NCBI RefSeq assembly: GCF_001429725.1
Contig: NZ_LMHV01000043.1
Location: forward strand, 146,938 to 210,937
Origin: Rhizobium sp. Root708
Lineage (GTDB): Bacteria; Pseudomonadota; Alphaproteobacteria; Rhizobiales; Rhizobiaceae
Direction: 5' to 3'
Length of the DNA stretch: 64,000 nucleotides
Below the pieces are notes generated by a model that did no database searches, was not told the DNA's origin, and saw nothing but the letters and a program-made list of their open reading frames with translations. A program made the position numbers and the translations under genes. Each line of letters starts with the position of its first letter. Position 1 is the first letter of the stretch. Below, one piece after another: positions 16,805-24,903 of the stretch.

Positions 16805-18304
16805 TTAGACGAAGAGGAAGACCATAAGCCAGTAAAGAACAGCCGCAAGCGCGCCGGATGCCGGTACGGTGATGACCCAGGCCGCGATGATCGTCATGAA
16901 GTGCGAGCGGCGAACCAGATAGCGGCGACGCACCTCGTGGGTGTTCGGGTCCTCGGGCTCGTCGATCACCCAGACCTCAGCCCGGCGCTTGAGATAGGCG
17001 AGCCGTTGCTTGGAGTTGCGGGTATACCATTCGCGGAAGAAGCCGACGCCGAAGACCGAACCGACCGCGATATGCGTGGTACTGACAGGCAGGCCGAGCC
17101 AGGACGCGATAATAACCGTGAACGCCGTCGACGATGCAACGCAATAGGCGCGCATCGGATTGAGTTTGGTAATCTGTTCACCGACCAGTCGGATCAGGCG
17201 TGGACCGAACAGCAGCAGACCGACCGAAATGCCGAAGGCACCGATGAGCATGACCCAGATCGGCGGCCCCGCATTGTCACCGAGAGGATGACCAAGGGAG
17301 ACACGCACGATCGCCGACAACGGACCGACGGCATTGGAAACGTCGTTTGCGCCATGCGCGAAGGAAAGCAGCGCCGCCGATCCGATCAGAGGCAATCGAA
17401 AGAGAACCCGGAGCGAACTGTTGCGGTTCTCGAGCCCTTCCGCCTGCTTGCGCACCAACGGGGCGACGACGAGCCAGCCGAGCACGCCGGCTGCAATGCC
17501 GATGAGGATAATGGTCCGCGACGAAAAGCTATGGGCGGTCTCGAGCTGAAGGATCATGTAGCTGGTGAAGCCGCCGATCATCATCGCGATCAGGACGGGC
17601 ACCCAGCGCTTGGCGGCCGAGATCTTGTCCTCGCGGTAAATGATGAAGGTCTTCACCAGATAGAGCAGGCCCGCCGCGATGACGCCGCCGATTAGCGGCG
17701 AGGTGATCCAGCTCGATGTGATTTCCGCCAACACCCGCCAGTTGACGGGCTCGGGACCGACCGCGCCGATGCCGGCGCCGATAACCGCGCCCACGATGGA
17801 GTGCGTGGTCGAGACCGGCGCATTCATCCAGGTCGCGAGGTTGATCCACAATGCGGCTGCCATCAGCGCCGCCATCATGATCCAGCCGAGTGTGCCGGCC
17901 GGAATCTGGACTGCATCGACAATGCTTGAGGAGATCGTCTTGACGACCTCGCCGCCCGCGATCGTCGCGCCGAGAATCTCGAAAATGGCGGCGATGACAA
18001 GCGCCTGACCCATCGTGATGGCACGCGCGCCGACCGCTGCGCCGACGTTGTTGGTCACGTCGTTCGCGCCGATGTTCATGGCCATGTAGGCGGCGAGTGC
18101 GGCAGCGGCGATAACCAGCCCGGCGCCCGGACGATCAAGCACGTAGACGCCGGCAAACAGCATTGCGAGGCCAAGGAAGACCATGCCGATACCGGGGGTG
18201 ATCAGCTTGCGCGAGACGAATTTCGACGCGTCCTCGACATGCATGAGCTTGTCGAGATCCTTGTCGAGCGTTCGTTTCCTGAGGACTGTTGGACGGTCCG
18301 GCAT
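16805..18304 (-). CDS. pit: Inorganic phosphate transporter, Pit family
   Basis: A 499-residue inner-membrane low-affinity phosphate permease. The two Pit signature repeats are present as GANDVTNNVGAAVGARAIT in the N-terminal half and GANDVSNAVGPLSAIVR in the C-terminal half. About 10-12 hydrophobic segments surround them, and a cytoplasmic loop with RKQAEGLENRNSS lies between. The N-terminal roughly 35 residues (RPTVLRKRTLDKDLDKL) are a charged cytoplasmic extension seen in rhizobial Pit proteins. It is upstream of rsmE, only 14 bases apart, and may share a transcript with it. Confidence 0.94.
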   Translation of the reverse strand: MPDRPTVLRKRTLDKDLDKLMHVEDASKFVSRKLITPGIGMVFLGLAMLFAGVYVLDRPGAGLVIAAAALAAYMAMNIGANDVTNNVGAAVGARAITMGQALVIAAIFEILGATIAGGEVVKTISSSIVDAVQIPAGTLGWIMMAALMAAALWINLATWMNAPVSTTHSIVGAVIGAGIGAVGPEPVNWRVLAEITSSWITSPLIGGVIAAGLLYLVKTFIIYREDKISAAKRWVPVLIAMMIGGFTSYMILQLETAHSFSSRTIILIGIAAGVLGWLVVAPLVRKQAEGLENRNSSLRVLFRLPLIGSAALLSFAHGANDVSNAVGPLSAIVRVSLGHPLGDNAGPPIWVMLIGAFGISVGLLLFGPRLIRLVGEQITKLNPMRAYCVASSTAFTVIIASWLGLPVSTTHIAVGSVFGVGFFREWYTRNSKQRLAYLKRRAEVWVIDEPEDPNTHEVRRRYLVRRSHFMTIIAAWVITVPASGALAAVLYWLMVFLFV

Positions 18305-18368
18305 GCTGTTCCCTATCGTTGAACGCTGCTTTAACGCTGCTGAGTTCGGCAGCGCAAGATGGCAGCGT

Positions 18369-18893
18369 TCATTCCGCGGGAATTTGCGTCGGCATGGAGT
18401 GTGTCAGCCTGTCGACCATGCGCCGCTTGAACAGCAGGAACAAGGCGCTGAGTTCGGACTCCTGCACGCGCTTCGCGGCTTCCTCGCAGGAGACCCATTC
18501 CGTGCGGCGCTCGCCCTTCTCCTTGAAGTTCTTCGCCATCGTCGAAACCTCAAGCACGTAGACCTGAACCTTGCAGGTCACCTTCAGGCCGTTCTTGAGC
18601 ACCTTGGGATAGTGGTAGCAGCCGATCGTTTCGCTTTCGACCGTGCCGCGGACGCCGGCTTCCTCGTAGGCTTCCCGTGCGGCCACCTCGTACGACGTCT
18701 TGCCGTCCATGGGCCATCCCTTCGGCATCACCCAGCGGCCGGTGTCACGGCTCGTCAGTAGCAAGACCTCAAGGGAACCGGATTTCTTGCTCACCCGATA
18801 ACAAAGCGCTGCATATTGCTGGCGCGGGGGGCGCCGGAACATCAGCTGCACATCAGAGGCCAGGCGGGCAAGAAGAGTCAATGGTCGGGTCAC
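18369..18893 (-). CDS. Nudix hydrolase
   Basis: A 174-residue Nudix-fold pyrophosphatase resembling the diphosphoinositol-phosphate-type group. The Nudix box is seen as REAYEEAGVRG within about residues 74-84 and is preceded by WVMPKGWPMDGK. The first conserved Glu of the canonical box (eight positions before the Arg) is Lys here, a change I recall in several rhizobial homologues; the catalytic REUxEE portion is intact. Substrate unknown. It lies upstream of pit with 64 bases between. Confidence 0.88.
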   Translation of the reverse strand: MTRPLTLLARLASDVQLMFRRPPRQQYAALCYRVSKKSGSLEVLLLTSRDTGRWVMPKGWPMDGKTSYEVAAREAYEEAGVRGTVESETIGCYHYPKVLKNGLKVTCKVQVYVLEVSTMAKNFKEKGERRTEWVSCEEAAKRVQESELSALFLLFKRRMVDRLTHSMPTQIPAE

Positions 18894-19287
18894 CTTTACG
18901 GTTTGGTGTATTTATTGTCCTGTCAGTATCTTGCAGGAAGCTTGCGCGATCCCTGTTTATTGCTTTGCTTTCGCGGGAGGCTTCAAACATACCAATAAAT
19001 GGTTTCGTTTTGATTTCGGTTTAGAGAAACCGTCATCGAATAGTCTGATTCCGTCGCATTCACAGGAACTAATATGTTCCTTTGCTTTGTCGCAATCAAT
19101 CGCGCTTTTTGATGATGCACCGATATCTGAATACTGTGGTGATTCTGCGGCTTATCTGCCCAAAAAAGGTTGCCGGCTAATGTTGGTGGATGGATTTGGG
19201 ACGCTTTTTTCTGTCGAAGAAACAGAAATGTCCGTGCCTTTCAAACGCCGATCTGTCTAACAATGGCCGACCGCGAAAGGAACGACC
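18894..19287. other. AT-richer noncoding interval before the SAHH-like gene
   Basis: Nearly 400 bases lie between two divergent genes. Base composition is clearly poorer in GC than the flanks. A 109-codon frame exists at 18931-19260, but its composition (Cys, Phe, Ser) and lack of a ribosome site make it unlikely to be real. Small dyads are seen (GGTTTAGAGAAACC; GGAAC-TAATAT-GTTCC). Probably long promoter or regulatory sequence, or remains of transferred DNA. Confidence 0.45.
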
Positions 19288-20445
19288 ATGGAAAGACAGG
19301 CAACTCGCATCGACTGGATCGGCGGCAGCTGCCGTCTTCTCAACACTACGGCGACCGAATTTCGCGAAACACAGCCTTTTAAGGGGCTTGCGATCGGAAC
19401 CGGCATCCATCTGGAGCCGAAGACAGTCGCGCTTCTGATGACGCTGAAGGCCGGCGGCGCGCGTCTCGTCTGCACCGGCAATCTAAACAGCACTCAGCCC
19501 GCGACCGTTGATTTTCTTCGCGCCGAAGGCTTCACCGTTTTCGCAACCCAGACGACGGACGCCGAGGCCCATCATCAAAGCCTTGAGGCGGTGATTGCCG
19601 AAAAACCGGATCTGCTGCTTGATAATGGCGGCGATCTTTTCGCCATCGCCGCGGAGAGTCCCTATCCGCAGCTCCTCGGCGGCACGGAGGAGACGACATC
19701 GGGCCGCACCCGGCTGATGCCGCTGCGCGACAAGCTCAAAATGCCGATCCTCGTGATCAACGACAGCCCGATCAAGCAGTTCGCGGAAAACAGGCACGCC
19801 GTCGGCCAGAGCCTGTTCGAGAGCTACATGCGCTTCACCAATCGCTCCACCAATGGCAAGCGCGTGACGGTCTTCGGCTACGGAGCCTGCGGCAAGGGCA
19901 CCGCCGCCTGCTTCCGCAATGCCTTCTCGCAGGTCAGCGTCGTCGACGTCGACCCAGTGACGTCGCTCGAAGCGCATCTCGATGGGTTTCTGACGCCGCT
20001 GCGGCAGCAGGCCATCAGGTCCGCCGACGTGCTGATCACAGTAACGGGTTACCCCGATATCGTGACCGCCAAGGATCTGCCGCTATTGAAGGATGGCGTC
20101 ATCCTGATGAACGGCGGGCATTTCCCGACCGAGATCGACGTTGCGGCTTTTCGCAATCATCCCGACGTCGCAAGCCGCGGCGTCTACGAGGCGGATGGCA
20201 TCGAAACCCTTCATCTGAAGGACGGCCGGGCAATCCATATTCTCGGCGGCGGCCACATGGCCAATCTCGCCGGCCCGCGCCCGCTCGGCAATTCGGTGGA
20301 ATCGATGGATCTCGGCTTCACGCTTCAGGCGAGGTGCCTCGAACGTATTGCCCGTCGCGACGCAGGCCCGGAGGCCTGCGTCGTCCCGGTACCGTCAGAC
20401 ATCGACGCTGCCGTCGCCAACGCCTATCTCGATCTGGCACGGTAG
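19288..20445 (+). CDS. Divergent S-adenosylhomocysteine hydrolase-like protein
   Basis: A 385-residue protein with the fold of adenosylhomocysteinase but strongly diverged and about 50-80 residues short. The substrate half shows LDNGGDLFA, GGTEETTSG and NDSPIKQFAENRHAVGQS. Against human SAHH the lysine K186 is kept (K163) and N191 is kept (N168), but D190 is Glu (E167) and C195 is Val (V172). The NAD loop is GYGACGKGTA (usually GYGDVGKG). The NGGHFPTEID motif keeps its His. The C-terminal GHP motif and the KPDHYRY-type tail that reaches the partner's NAD are missing. It may process a different nucleoside thioether or be regulatory. It is a monocistronic gene. Confidence 0.82.
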   Translation: MERQATRIDWIGGSCRLLNTTATEFRETQPFKGLAIGTGIHLEPKTVALLMTLKAGGARLVCTGNLNSTQPATVDFLRAEGFTVFATQTTDAEAHHQSLEAVIAEKPDLLLDNGGDLFAIAAESPYPQLLGGTEETTSGRTRLMPLRDKLKMPILVINDSPIKQFAENRHAVGQSLFESYMRFTNRSTNGKRVTVFGYGACGKGTAACFRNAFSQVSVVDVDPVTSLEAHLDGFLTPLRQQAIRSADVLITVTGYPDIVTAKDLPLLKDGVILMNGGHFPTEIDVAAFRNHPDVASRGVYEADGIETLHLKDGRAIHILGGGHMANLAGPRPLGNSVESMDLGFTLQARCLERIARRDAGPEACVVPVPSDIDAAVANAYLDLAR

Positions 20446-20465
20446 GGGCGCGTGCACCTGCCGCA

Positions 20466-21464
20466 TCAGGCGATGTCGATAACGAGCTTGCCGTTGGCCT
20501 GCTTGTTTTCGATCAGGGCATGCGTCTCCGCAACGTCGACAAGGCCGAACCGGCGGTCGTCAAGCTTGGGAACCAGCTTTCCGCTTTCGGCAAGCTTGGT
20601 CACCTCGTGCATGATCTTCCCGTGGTGTTCGCGGCCTTCGCCTGTCAGCAGCGGCAGCAGCGTGAAAACGCCGGAATAGCTCGCAGCCTTGAAGGACAAC
20701 GGCGCCAGCGCGTGTGTGCCCCAACCGAGCGCGCTGACGACATGGCCAAATCTGCCGACGGCCTGGAAGGCGTTGTCGAGCCCGGTTCCACCCGCCGTGT
20801 CGTAGACGACATCGAACCCTTTGCCGTCGGTATAGGTCGCAACGTAATCGCCGACGGTTCCCGTGGCTCGATCGATCGGTGTTGCGCCGAGGCTGCCGAG
20901 AAAGTCCGCCTTGCCGGCACTGTCGACGGCGTAGACGTCGGCGCCCATCGCCTTGGCGATCTGGACGGCGATATGACCGACGCCGCCACCGCCGCCGATA
21001 ACCAGGACGCGCTGGCCGGATCTTACCTGGGCACGATCGACGAGGCCTTCCCATGCCGTGATCGCGATCAATGGCAGCGCGGCAGCCTCGCGCATCGAGA
21101 AATTGTGCGGCTTCGGCGCGATCAGTCGGGCGTCGACGGCGGCAAACTCCGCCAGCGAGCCCTGGACGCCGCCGACGCCGCCGGTCATCCCATAGACTTC
21201 GTCACCCCGACGAAAGCCGGAAACGCCGGGGCCGACGGCTTCGACGATGCCGGCCATGTCGATTCCGAGAACCGCCGGAAGCGGGTGGCGGGCATGTGCC
21301 GCCTTGCCGGCGCGGATCTTGGTGTCGAGCGGATTGACACCGCTTGCGGCAATCCGCACCAGTAACTGGCCTTCGCCGGCGACAGGGCGGGCGATCTCGG
21401 CAAGGCGGAAGTCTGCGTCAGGCGCATCGAGCAGTGCGGCCTTCATCGTTGTTTCCGTGGACAT
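20466..21464 (-). CDS. Zinc-type alcohol dehydrogenase / quinone oxidoreductase family protein
   Basis: A 332-residue medium-chain dehydrogenase/reductase. The GroES-like N-terminal domain has AASGVNPLDTKIRAG and LGIDMAGIVEAVGPGV, and the Rossmann NADPH loop is VIGGGGGVGHIAVQIAKAMGA near residue 155. No catalytic-zinc Cys/His set is visible, so it resembles quinone oxidoreductase (QOR/zeta-crystallin) proteins that reduce enones and quinones. It is divergent from a LysR gene 103 bases away, a usual regulator-target pair. Confidence 0.88.
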   Translation of the reverse strand: MSTETTMKAALLDAPDADFRLAEIARPVAGEGQLLVRIAASGVNPLDTKIRAGKAAHARHPLPAVLGIDMAGIVEAVGPGVSGFRRGDEVYGMTGGVGGVQGSLAEFAAVDARLIAPKPHNFSMREAAALPLIAITAWEGLVDRAQVRSGQRVLVIGGGGGVGHIAVQIAKAMGADVYAVDSAGKADFLGSLGATPIDRATGTVGDYVATYTDGKGFDVVYDTAGGTGLDNAFQAVGRFGHVVSALGWGTHALAPLSFKAASYSGVFTLLPLLTGEGREHHGKIMHEVTKLAESGKLVPKLDDRRFGLVDVAETHALIENKQANGKLVIDIA

Positions 21465-21567
21465 CTGGTTTTTCCTCTTCGTTGAATGGCGTCAGAATGG
21501 CGCATTGAAAAAGGAATGGAAATGAAAGAGATTGTCTGAGATCCATGCAAAATTGTTTGGCGGTGGG

Positions 21568-22419
21568 ATGGAGTGGAGCGATCTGAAACTGTTCCTGGCG
21601 ATCGCCAGATCCGGCACGCTGGGCGCAGCCGCCCGCCTGCTCGGTTTGACGCAACCGACCATGGGACGGCGGCTGCGGGCGCTCGAAGCATCCCTGGGGC
21701 AAACGCTCTTTCAGCGAACACCGGACGGTTTCGTTCTGACCGACGAGGGTTCTATCGTTTTTGCCCGCGCCGAACGCATGGAGGAGGAAGCCCTTTCCCT
21801 GGAACGCGAACTCGGGGGGCATGGGCGACAGCTGAGCGGGTTTCTTCGCGTCTCGTCGTCCGACTGGTTCGGGACGCATGTGCTGTCGCCGGTTCTGGCC
21901 GAGTTTTCGCAAGTCTATCCGAAGGTGGTGGTGGAATTGTTGACCGACAGCCGCCTGCTGAGCCTGTCGCGTCGCGAGGCCGATCTCGTCTTCCGCATCG
22001 CGCCGTTCTCGGAGCCGGACGTGATATCGCGCCGGCTGTTGCGCATCGAATATGGCCTCTATGTCCGGAAAGGGATCGATCATCCGGTCGCCTTCAATGG
22101 CGAGGGATCGCGCCTCGTGGTCATGGACGAAGCGTTTGAAAGCATGCCCGATGTGCAATGGCTGAAGCGCGTTTTACCGAAGGCTGATATCGTCCTTCGC
22201 AGCAACAACCGCGATGTGCAGGCGAGCCTCTGCGCCGGCGGTGCCGGGCTCGCCGTCCTGCCGCGACCGCTCGGCGACGCGATATCGACGATCGAGCTGG
22301 TCGATCTCGGAGAGCCGCCGCCCGGCCGGGATACTTGGCTCGGCTATCATCGCGATATCAGAAGGCTCGCGCGGTTGCGCGCCCTTCTCGATCTCGTCAT
22401 CGAGCGGCTCGCCGGATAA
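21568..22419 (+). CDS. LysR family regulator, probably of the divergent oxidoreductase
   Basis: A 283-residue LysR protein starting MEWSDLKLFLAIARSGTLGA, with the helix-turn-helix at about residues 18-40 (LLGLTQPTMGRRLRALEA). The ATG 21568 has a GGTGGG ribosome site; an in-frame TTG 12 codons upstream is unlikely. The interval to the divergent oxidoreductase holds a direct repeat, GAATGGCG-TCA-GAATGGCG, that could be part of its operator. The inducer is unknown. Confidence 0.88.
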   Translation: MEWSDLKLFLAIARSGTLGAAARLLGLTQPTMGRRLRALEASLGQTLFQRTPDGFVLTDEGSIVFARAERMEEEALSLERELGGHGRQLSGFLRVSSSDWFGTHVLSPVLAEFSQVYPKVVVELLTDSRLLSLSRREADLVFRIAPFSEPDVISRRLLRIEYGLYVRKGIDHPVAFNGEGSRLVVMDEAFESMPDVQWLKRVLPKADIVLRSNNRDVQASLCAGGAGLAVLPRPLGDAISTIELVDLGEPPPGRDTWLGYHRDIRRLARLRALLDLVIERLAG

Positions 22420-22432
22420 CGCCGCCGTTCGC

Positions 22433-23329
22433 TTATCGCTCCCAGTAAGGGGTCGGGCCGTAGAGCTCCGCGAGATAGTCGATGAACAGCCGAACCTTCG
22501 CCGGCAGGAACTGGCGGCTTGGATAGACGGCGGACAAGGTGACGTTGCGCGATCCCTCGTAGGCAGGAAGCACCTGCACCAATCGCCCCTGTTTGAGCTC
22601 CTCACCGATGTCCCACGTTGAGCGAAGGGCGATTCCGAGCCCGGCGATGACAGCCTCGCGGATGACCTCGCTGGAGTTGGTGACCAGCATTCCTTCCGGC
22701 CGTATCGAAAGCGCGCCGTCCGGCCCCTCGAGCCGCCAGACATCGTTGTTGTGGGCAGGCAGGCAGCGATGCTGCTTCAATTCGTCGATGCTCTGAGGCA
22801 TGCCCTGGGTCGCGATGTAATCCGGAGACGCACAGAGCAGCCGGCGCACCGGAGCGAGGCGCCGCGCCACGAGGCTGGAATCGGTGAGTTCGGCGATGCG
22901 GATGGCGAGGTCGAAGCCGCCGCCGACGATGTCGCTGAATTCGTCGCTGAGCACAAGGTTGATCACTAGCTCCGGATGCTCTTCCATGAACGTCTTGAGA
23001 TGCGGCGCGATATGCATGCGTCCGAAGGAGGTCGGCGCCGAAACCTTCAGCGTTCCGTGCATCTGCGCCGAGCGACCCGAAATGTAGAATTCGGCCTCCT
23101 CCAGTCCGGCGAGGATGCCGAGAACCCGGTCGTAGAAGCCCTGTCCGGCTTCCGTCAGCGAAATCTGCCGCGTCGTCCGCTGCAGCAGCCGCGTCCCCAG
23201 CCGGTCTTCGAGCCGCTTTATGCGCTTTGAGACGACCGCCGGCGAAAAGCCCAGCGCCCGCCCGGCCAGCGACATGCTGCCCGTCGCCGCGACCTTGGCG
23301 AAGATCTCGAGATCACCCAGATTGGTCAT
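22433..23329 (-). CDS. LysR family regulator divergent from glcDEF
   Basis: A 298-residue LysR regulator. The start ATG 23329 gives MTNLGDLEIFAKVAATGSMS and is preceded by AGGG; the open frame continues far upstream but without LysR homology. The DNA-binding region is RALGFSPAVVSKRIKRLEDR, and the effector domain has LKVSAPTSFGRMHIAPHL. It belongs to the CrgA/DmlR-like LysR branch. It faces the glycolate oxidase operon, and a long inverted repeat lies between (23363-23399), so it is a good candidate for its regulator, replacing the GntR-type GlcC of E. coli. Confidence 0.88.
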   Translation of the reverse strand: MTNLGDLEIFAKVAATGSMSLAGRALGFSPAVVSKRIKRLEDRLGTRLLQRTTRQISLTEAGQGFYDRVLGILAGLEEAEFYISGRSAQMHGTLKVSAPTSFGRMHIAPHLKTFMEEHPELVINLVLSDEFSDIVGGGFDLAIRIAELTDSSLVARRLAPVRRLLCASPDYIATQGMPQSIDELKQHRCLPAHNNDVWRLEGPDGALSIRPEGMLVTNSSEVIREAVIAGLGIALRSTWDIGEELKQGRLVQVLPAYEGSRNVTLSAVYPSRQFLPAKVRLFIDYLAELYGPTPYWER

Positions 23330-23362
23330 GTTACCCTGATATTTTATTCTTTTGGCATAAGT

Positions 23363-23399
23363 GCTTAGCATTTGCGCCACAATCGGGAAAGTGCTAAGC
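23363..23399. promoter_or_regulatory. Inverted repeat in the LysR-glcD interval
   Basis: GCTTAGCA (23363-23370) and TGCTAAGC (23392-23399) form a perfect 8-bp inverted repeat with 21 bases between. The arms lie midway between the divergent LysR and glcD starts, a plausible operator for the LysR protein. Read from symmetry only. Confidence 0.45.
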
Positions 23400-23463
23400 C
23401 GAAGCCCTTGCGCGCAGGGAGGATGCGCCAGGATTTCGCCGCTGCCAGGCAAGGGAGAGAGTC

Positions 23464-24903
23464 GTGTCGGACGCAATTTCATTTCTCGCTCCCCGTGCCG
23501 ATGTGATCGCTCGCCGCAAGCAGATCGTGGCCGATCTCGCCGATCTCCTGCCGCCCGAATGCCTCGTTCACGAGACGCGCGAACTGGTCCCTTTCGAGAC
23601 CGATGCGTTTGTGTCCTACCGGCGTGTGCCGCTTGCGGTGGCCCTGCCGCGCAGCACGGCCGAAGTGATCGCGGTGATGAAGTACTGTCATCGCTATGGC
23701 GTGCCCGTCGTTCCGCGCGGTGCCGGTACCTCGCTTTCCGGCGGTGCGATCCCGCAGGAAGATGCGGTCGTCGTCTGCGTTTCGAAGATGAACCAGATCC
23801 TCGATATCGACCTGCCGAACCGCGCTGCCGTCGTACAGGCCGGTGTGACAAATCTGAATATTTCCGACGCGGTTGCCGGCGATGGCTTCTTCTATGCTCC
23901 CGACCCGAGTTCGCAGCTTGCCTGCACGATCGGCGGCAATATCGGCATGAATTCCGGCGGCGCGCACTGTCTGAAATACGGCGTGACCACCAACAATTTA
24001 CTCGGCGTCAGGATGGTCCTGACCGACGGCACGGTCATCGATCTCGGTGGCAAACACCTGGATGCCGCGGGCTATGATCTGCTCGGCCTCGTTTGCGGCC
24101 ATGAAGGCCAGCTTGGCATCGTCACCGAGGCGACGGTGCGGCTGATTGCAAAGCCGGAAGGTGCCCGCCCTGTCTTGTTCGGCTTCGAGACCTCCGAGGA
24201 GGCAGGCTCCTGTGTGTCCGATGTGATCGCGGCCGGCATCATCCCCGTCGCCATCGAGTTCATGGACAAGCCGGCGATCGAGATATGCGAGGCATTTGCC
24301 GGCGCGGGCTATCCCCTGGATGTCGGTGCGCTTCTCATCGTCGAGGTCGAGGGGTCCGAAGCGGAAATGGACGACATGCTGGCGAGCGTCGTCGAGATCG
24401 CGCGCAAGCATGGCGTGAAGACCGTGCGCGAGTGCCAATCGGCAACCGAGGCGGCGTTGATCTGGAAAGGTCGCAAGTCGGCTTTCGGCGCCACCGGACG
24501 CATCTCCGATTACATCTGCATGGATGGGACGGTGCCTTTGAGCCAGTTGTCCTTCGTGCTGAAGCGGACCTCCGAGATCGTCGACAGCTACGGGCTTCGC
24601 GTCGCCAACGTCTTTCATGCCGGCGATGGCAACATGCACCCCCTGATCCTCTTCAATGCCAACGATCCCGCGGATGCGGCTCGTGCCGAGGCCGCGGGGA
24701 TGGATATCCTGAGGCTCTGTGTCGATGCCGGCGGCTGTCTCACCGGCGAGCACGGGGTCGGGATCGAGAAGCGCGATCTCATGCGTCATCAGTTTTCCGA
24801 GGCGGATCTGGCGCAGCAGATGGCGGCTCGTGCTGCGTTCGATCCGGGCTGGATACTCAATCCATCGAAGGTCTTCCCGCTTGAGGGACGTCCCGCCGCA
24901 TGA
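23464..24903 (+). CDS. glcD: Glycolate oxidase subunit GlcD (FAD-linked)
   Basis: The catalytic FAD subunit that oxidises glycolate to glyoxylate, membrane-associated with GlcE and GlcF. The GTG start at 23464 is preceded by GGGAGAGA. The FAD-binding PCMH domain is seen at VPRGAGTSLSGGAIPQEDAV (about 80-100) and IGGNIGMNSGGAHCLKYG. The C-terminal FAD-oxidase domain has FHAGDGNMHPLILF and GGCLTGEHGVGIEKRDLM. The length of 479 residues is close to the E. coli subunit. Its stop overlaps the glcE start (ATGA), indicating translational coupling. Confidence 0.95.
   Translation: MSDAISFLAPRADVIARRKQIVADLADLLPPECLVHETRELVPFETDAFVSYRRVPLAVALPRSTAEVIAVMKYCHRYGVPVVPRGAGTSLSGGAIPQEDAVVVCVSKMNQILDIDLPNRAAVVQAGVTNLNISDAVAGDGFFYAPDPSSQLACTIGGNIGMNSGGAHCLKYGVTTNNLLGVRMVLTDGTVIDLGGKHLDAAGYDLLGLVCGHEGQLGIVTEATVRLIAKPEGARPVLFGFETSEEAGSCVSDVIAAGIIPVAIEFMDKPAIEICEAFAGAGYPLDVGALLIVEVEGSEAEMDDMLASVVEIARKHGVKTVRECQSATEAALIWKGRKSAFGATGRISDYICMDGTVPLSQLSFVLKRTSEIVDSYGLRVANVFHAGDGNMHPLILFNANDPADAARAEAAGMDILRLCVDAGGCLTGEHGVGIEKRDLMRHQFSEADLAQQMAARAAFDPGWILNPSKVFPLEGRPAA

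Noticed and set aside
18931..19260. A 109-codon frame in the gap before the SAHH-like gene
   Set aside because: It has no ribosome site, atypical composition and no recognisable domain, so it was treated as noncoding.
23330..23851. Upstream extension of the LysR frame to 472 residues
   Set aside because: The added part overlaps the glcD start and is low-complexity; the LysR winged helix begins at the ATG 23329.
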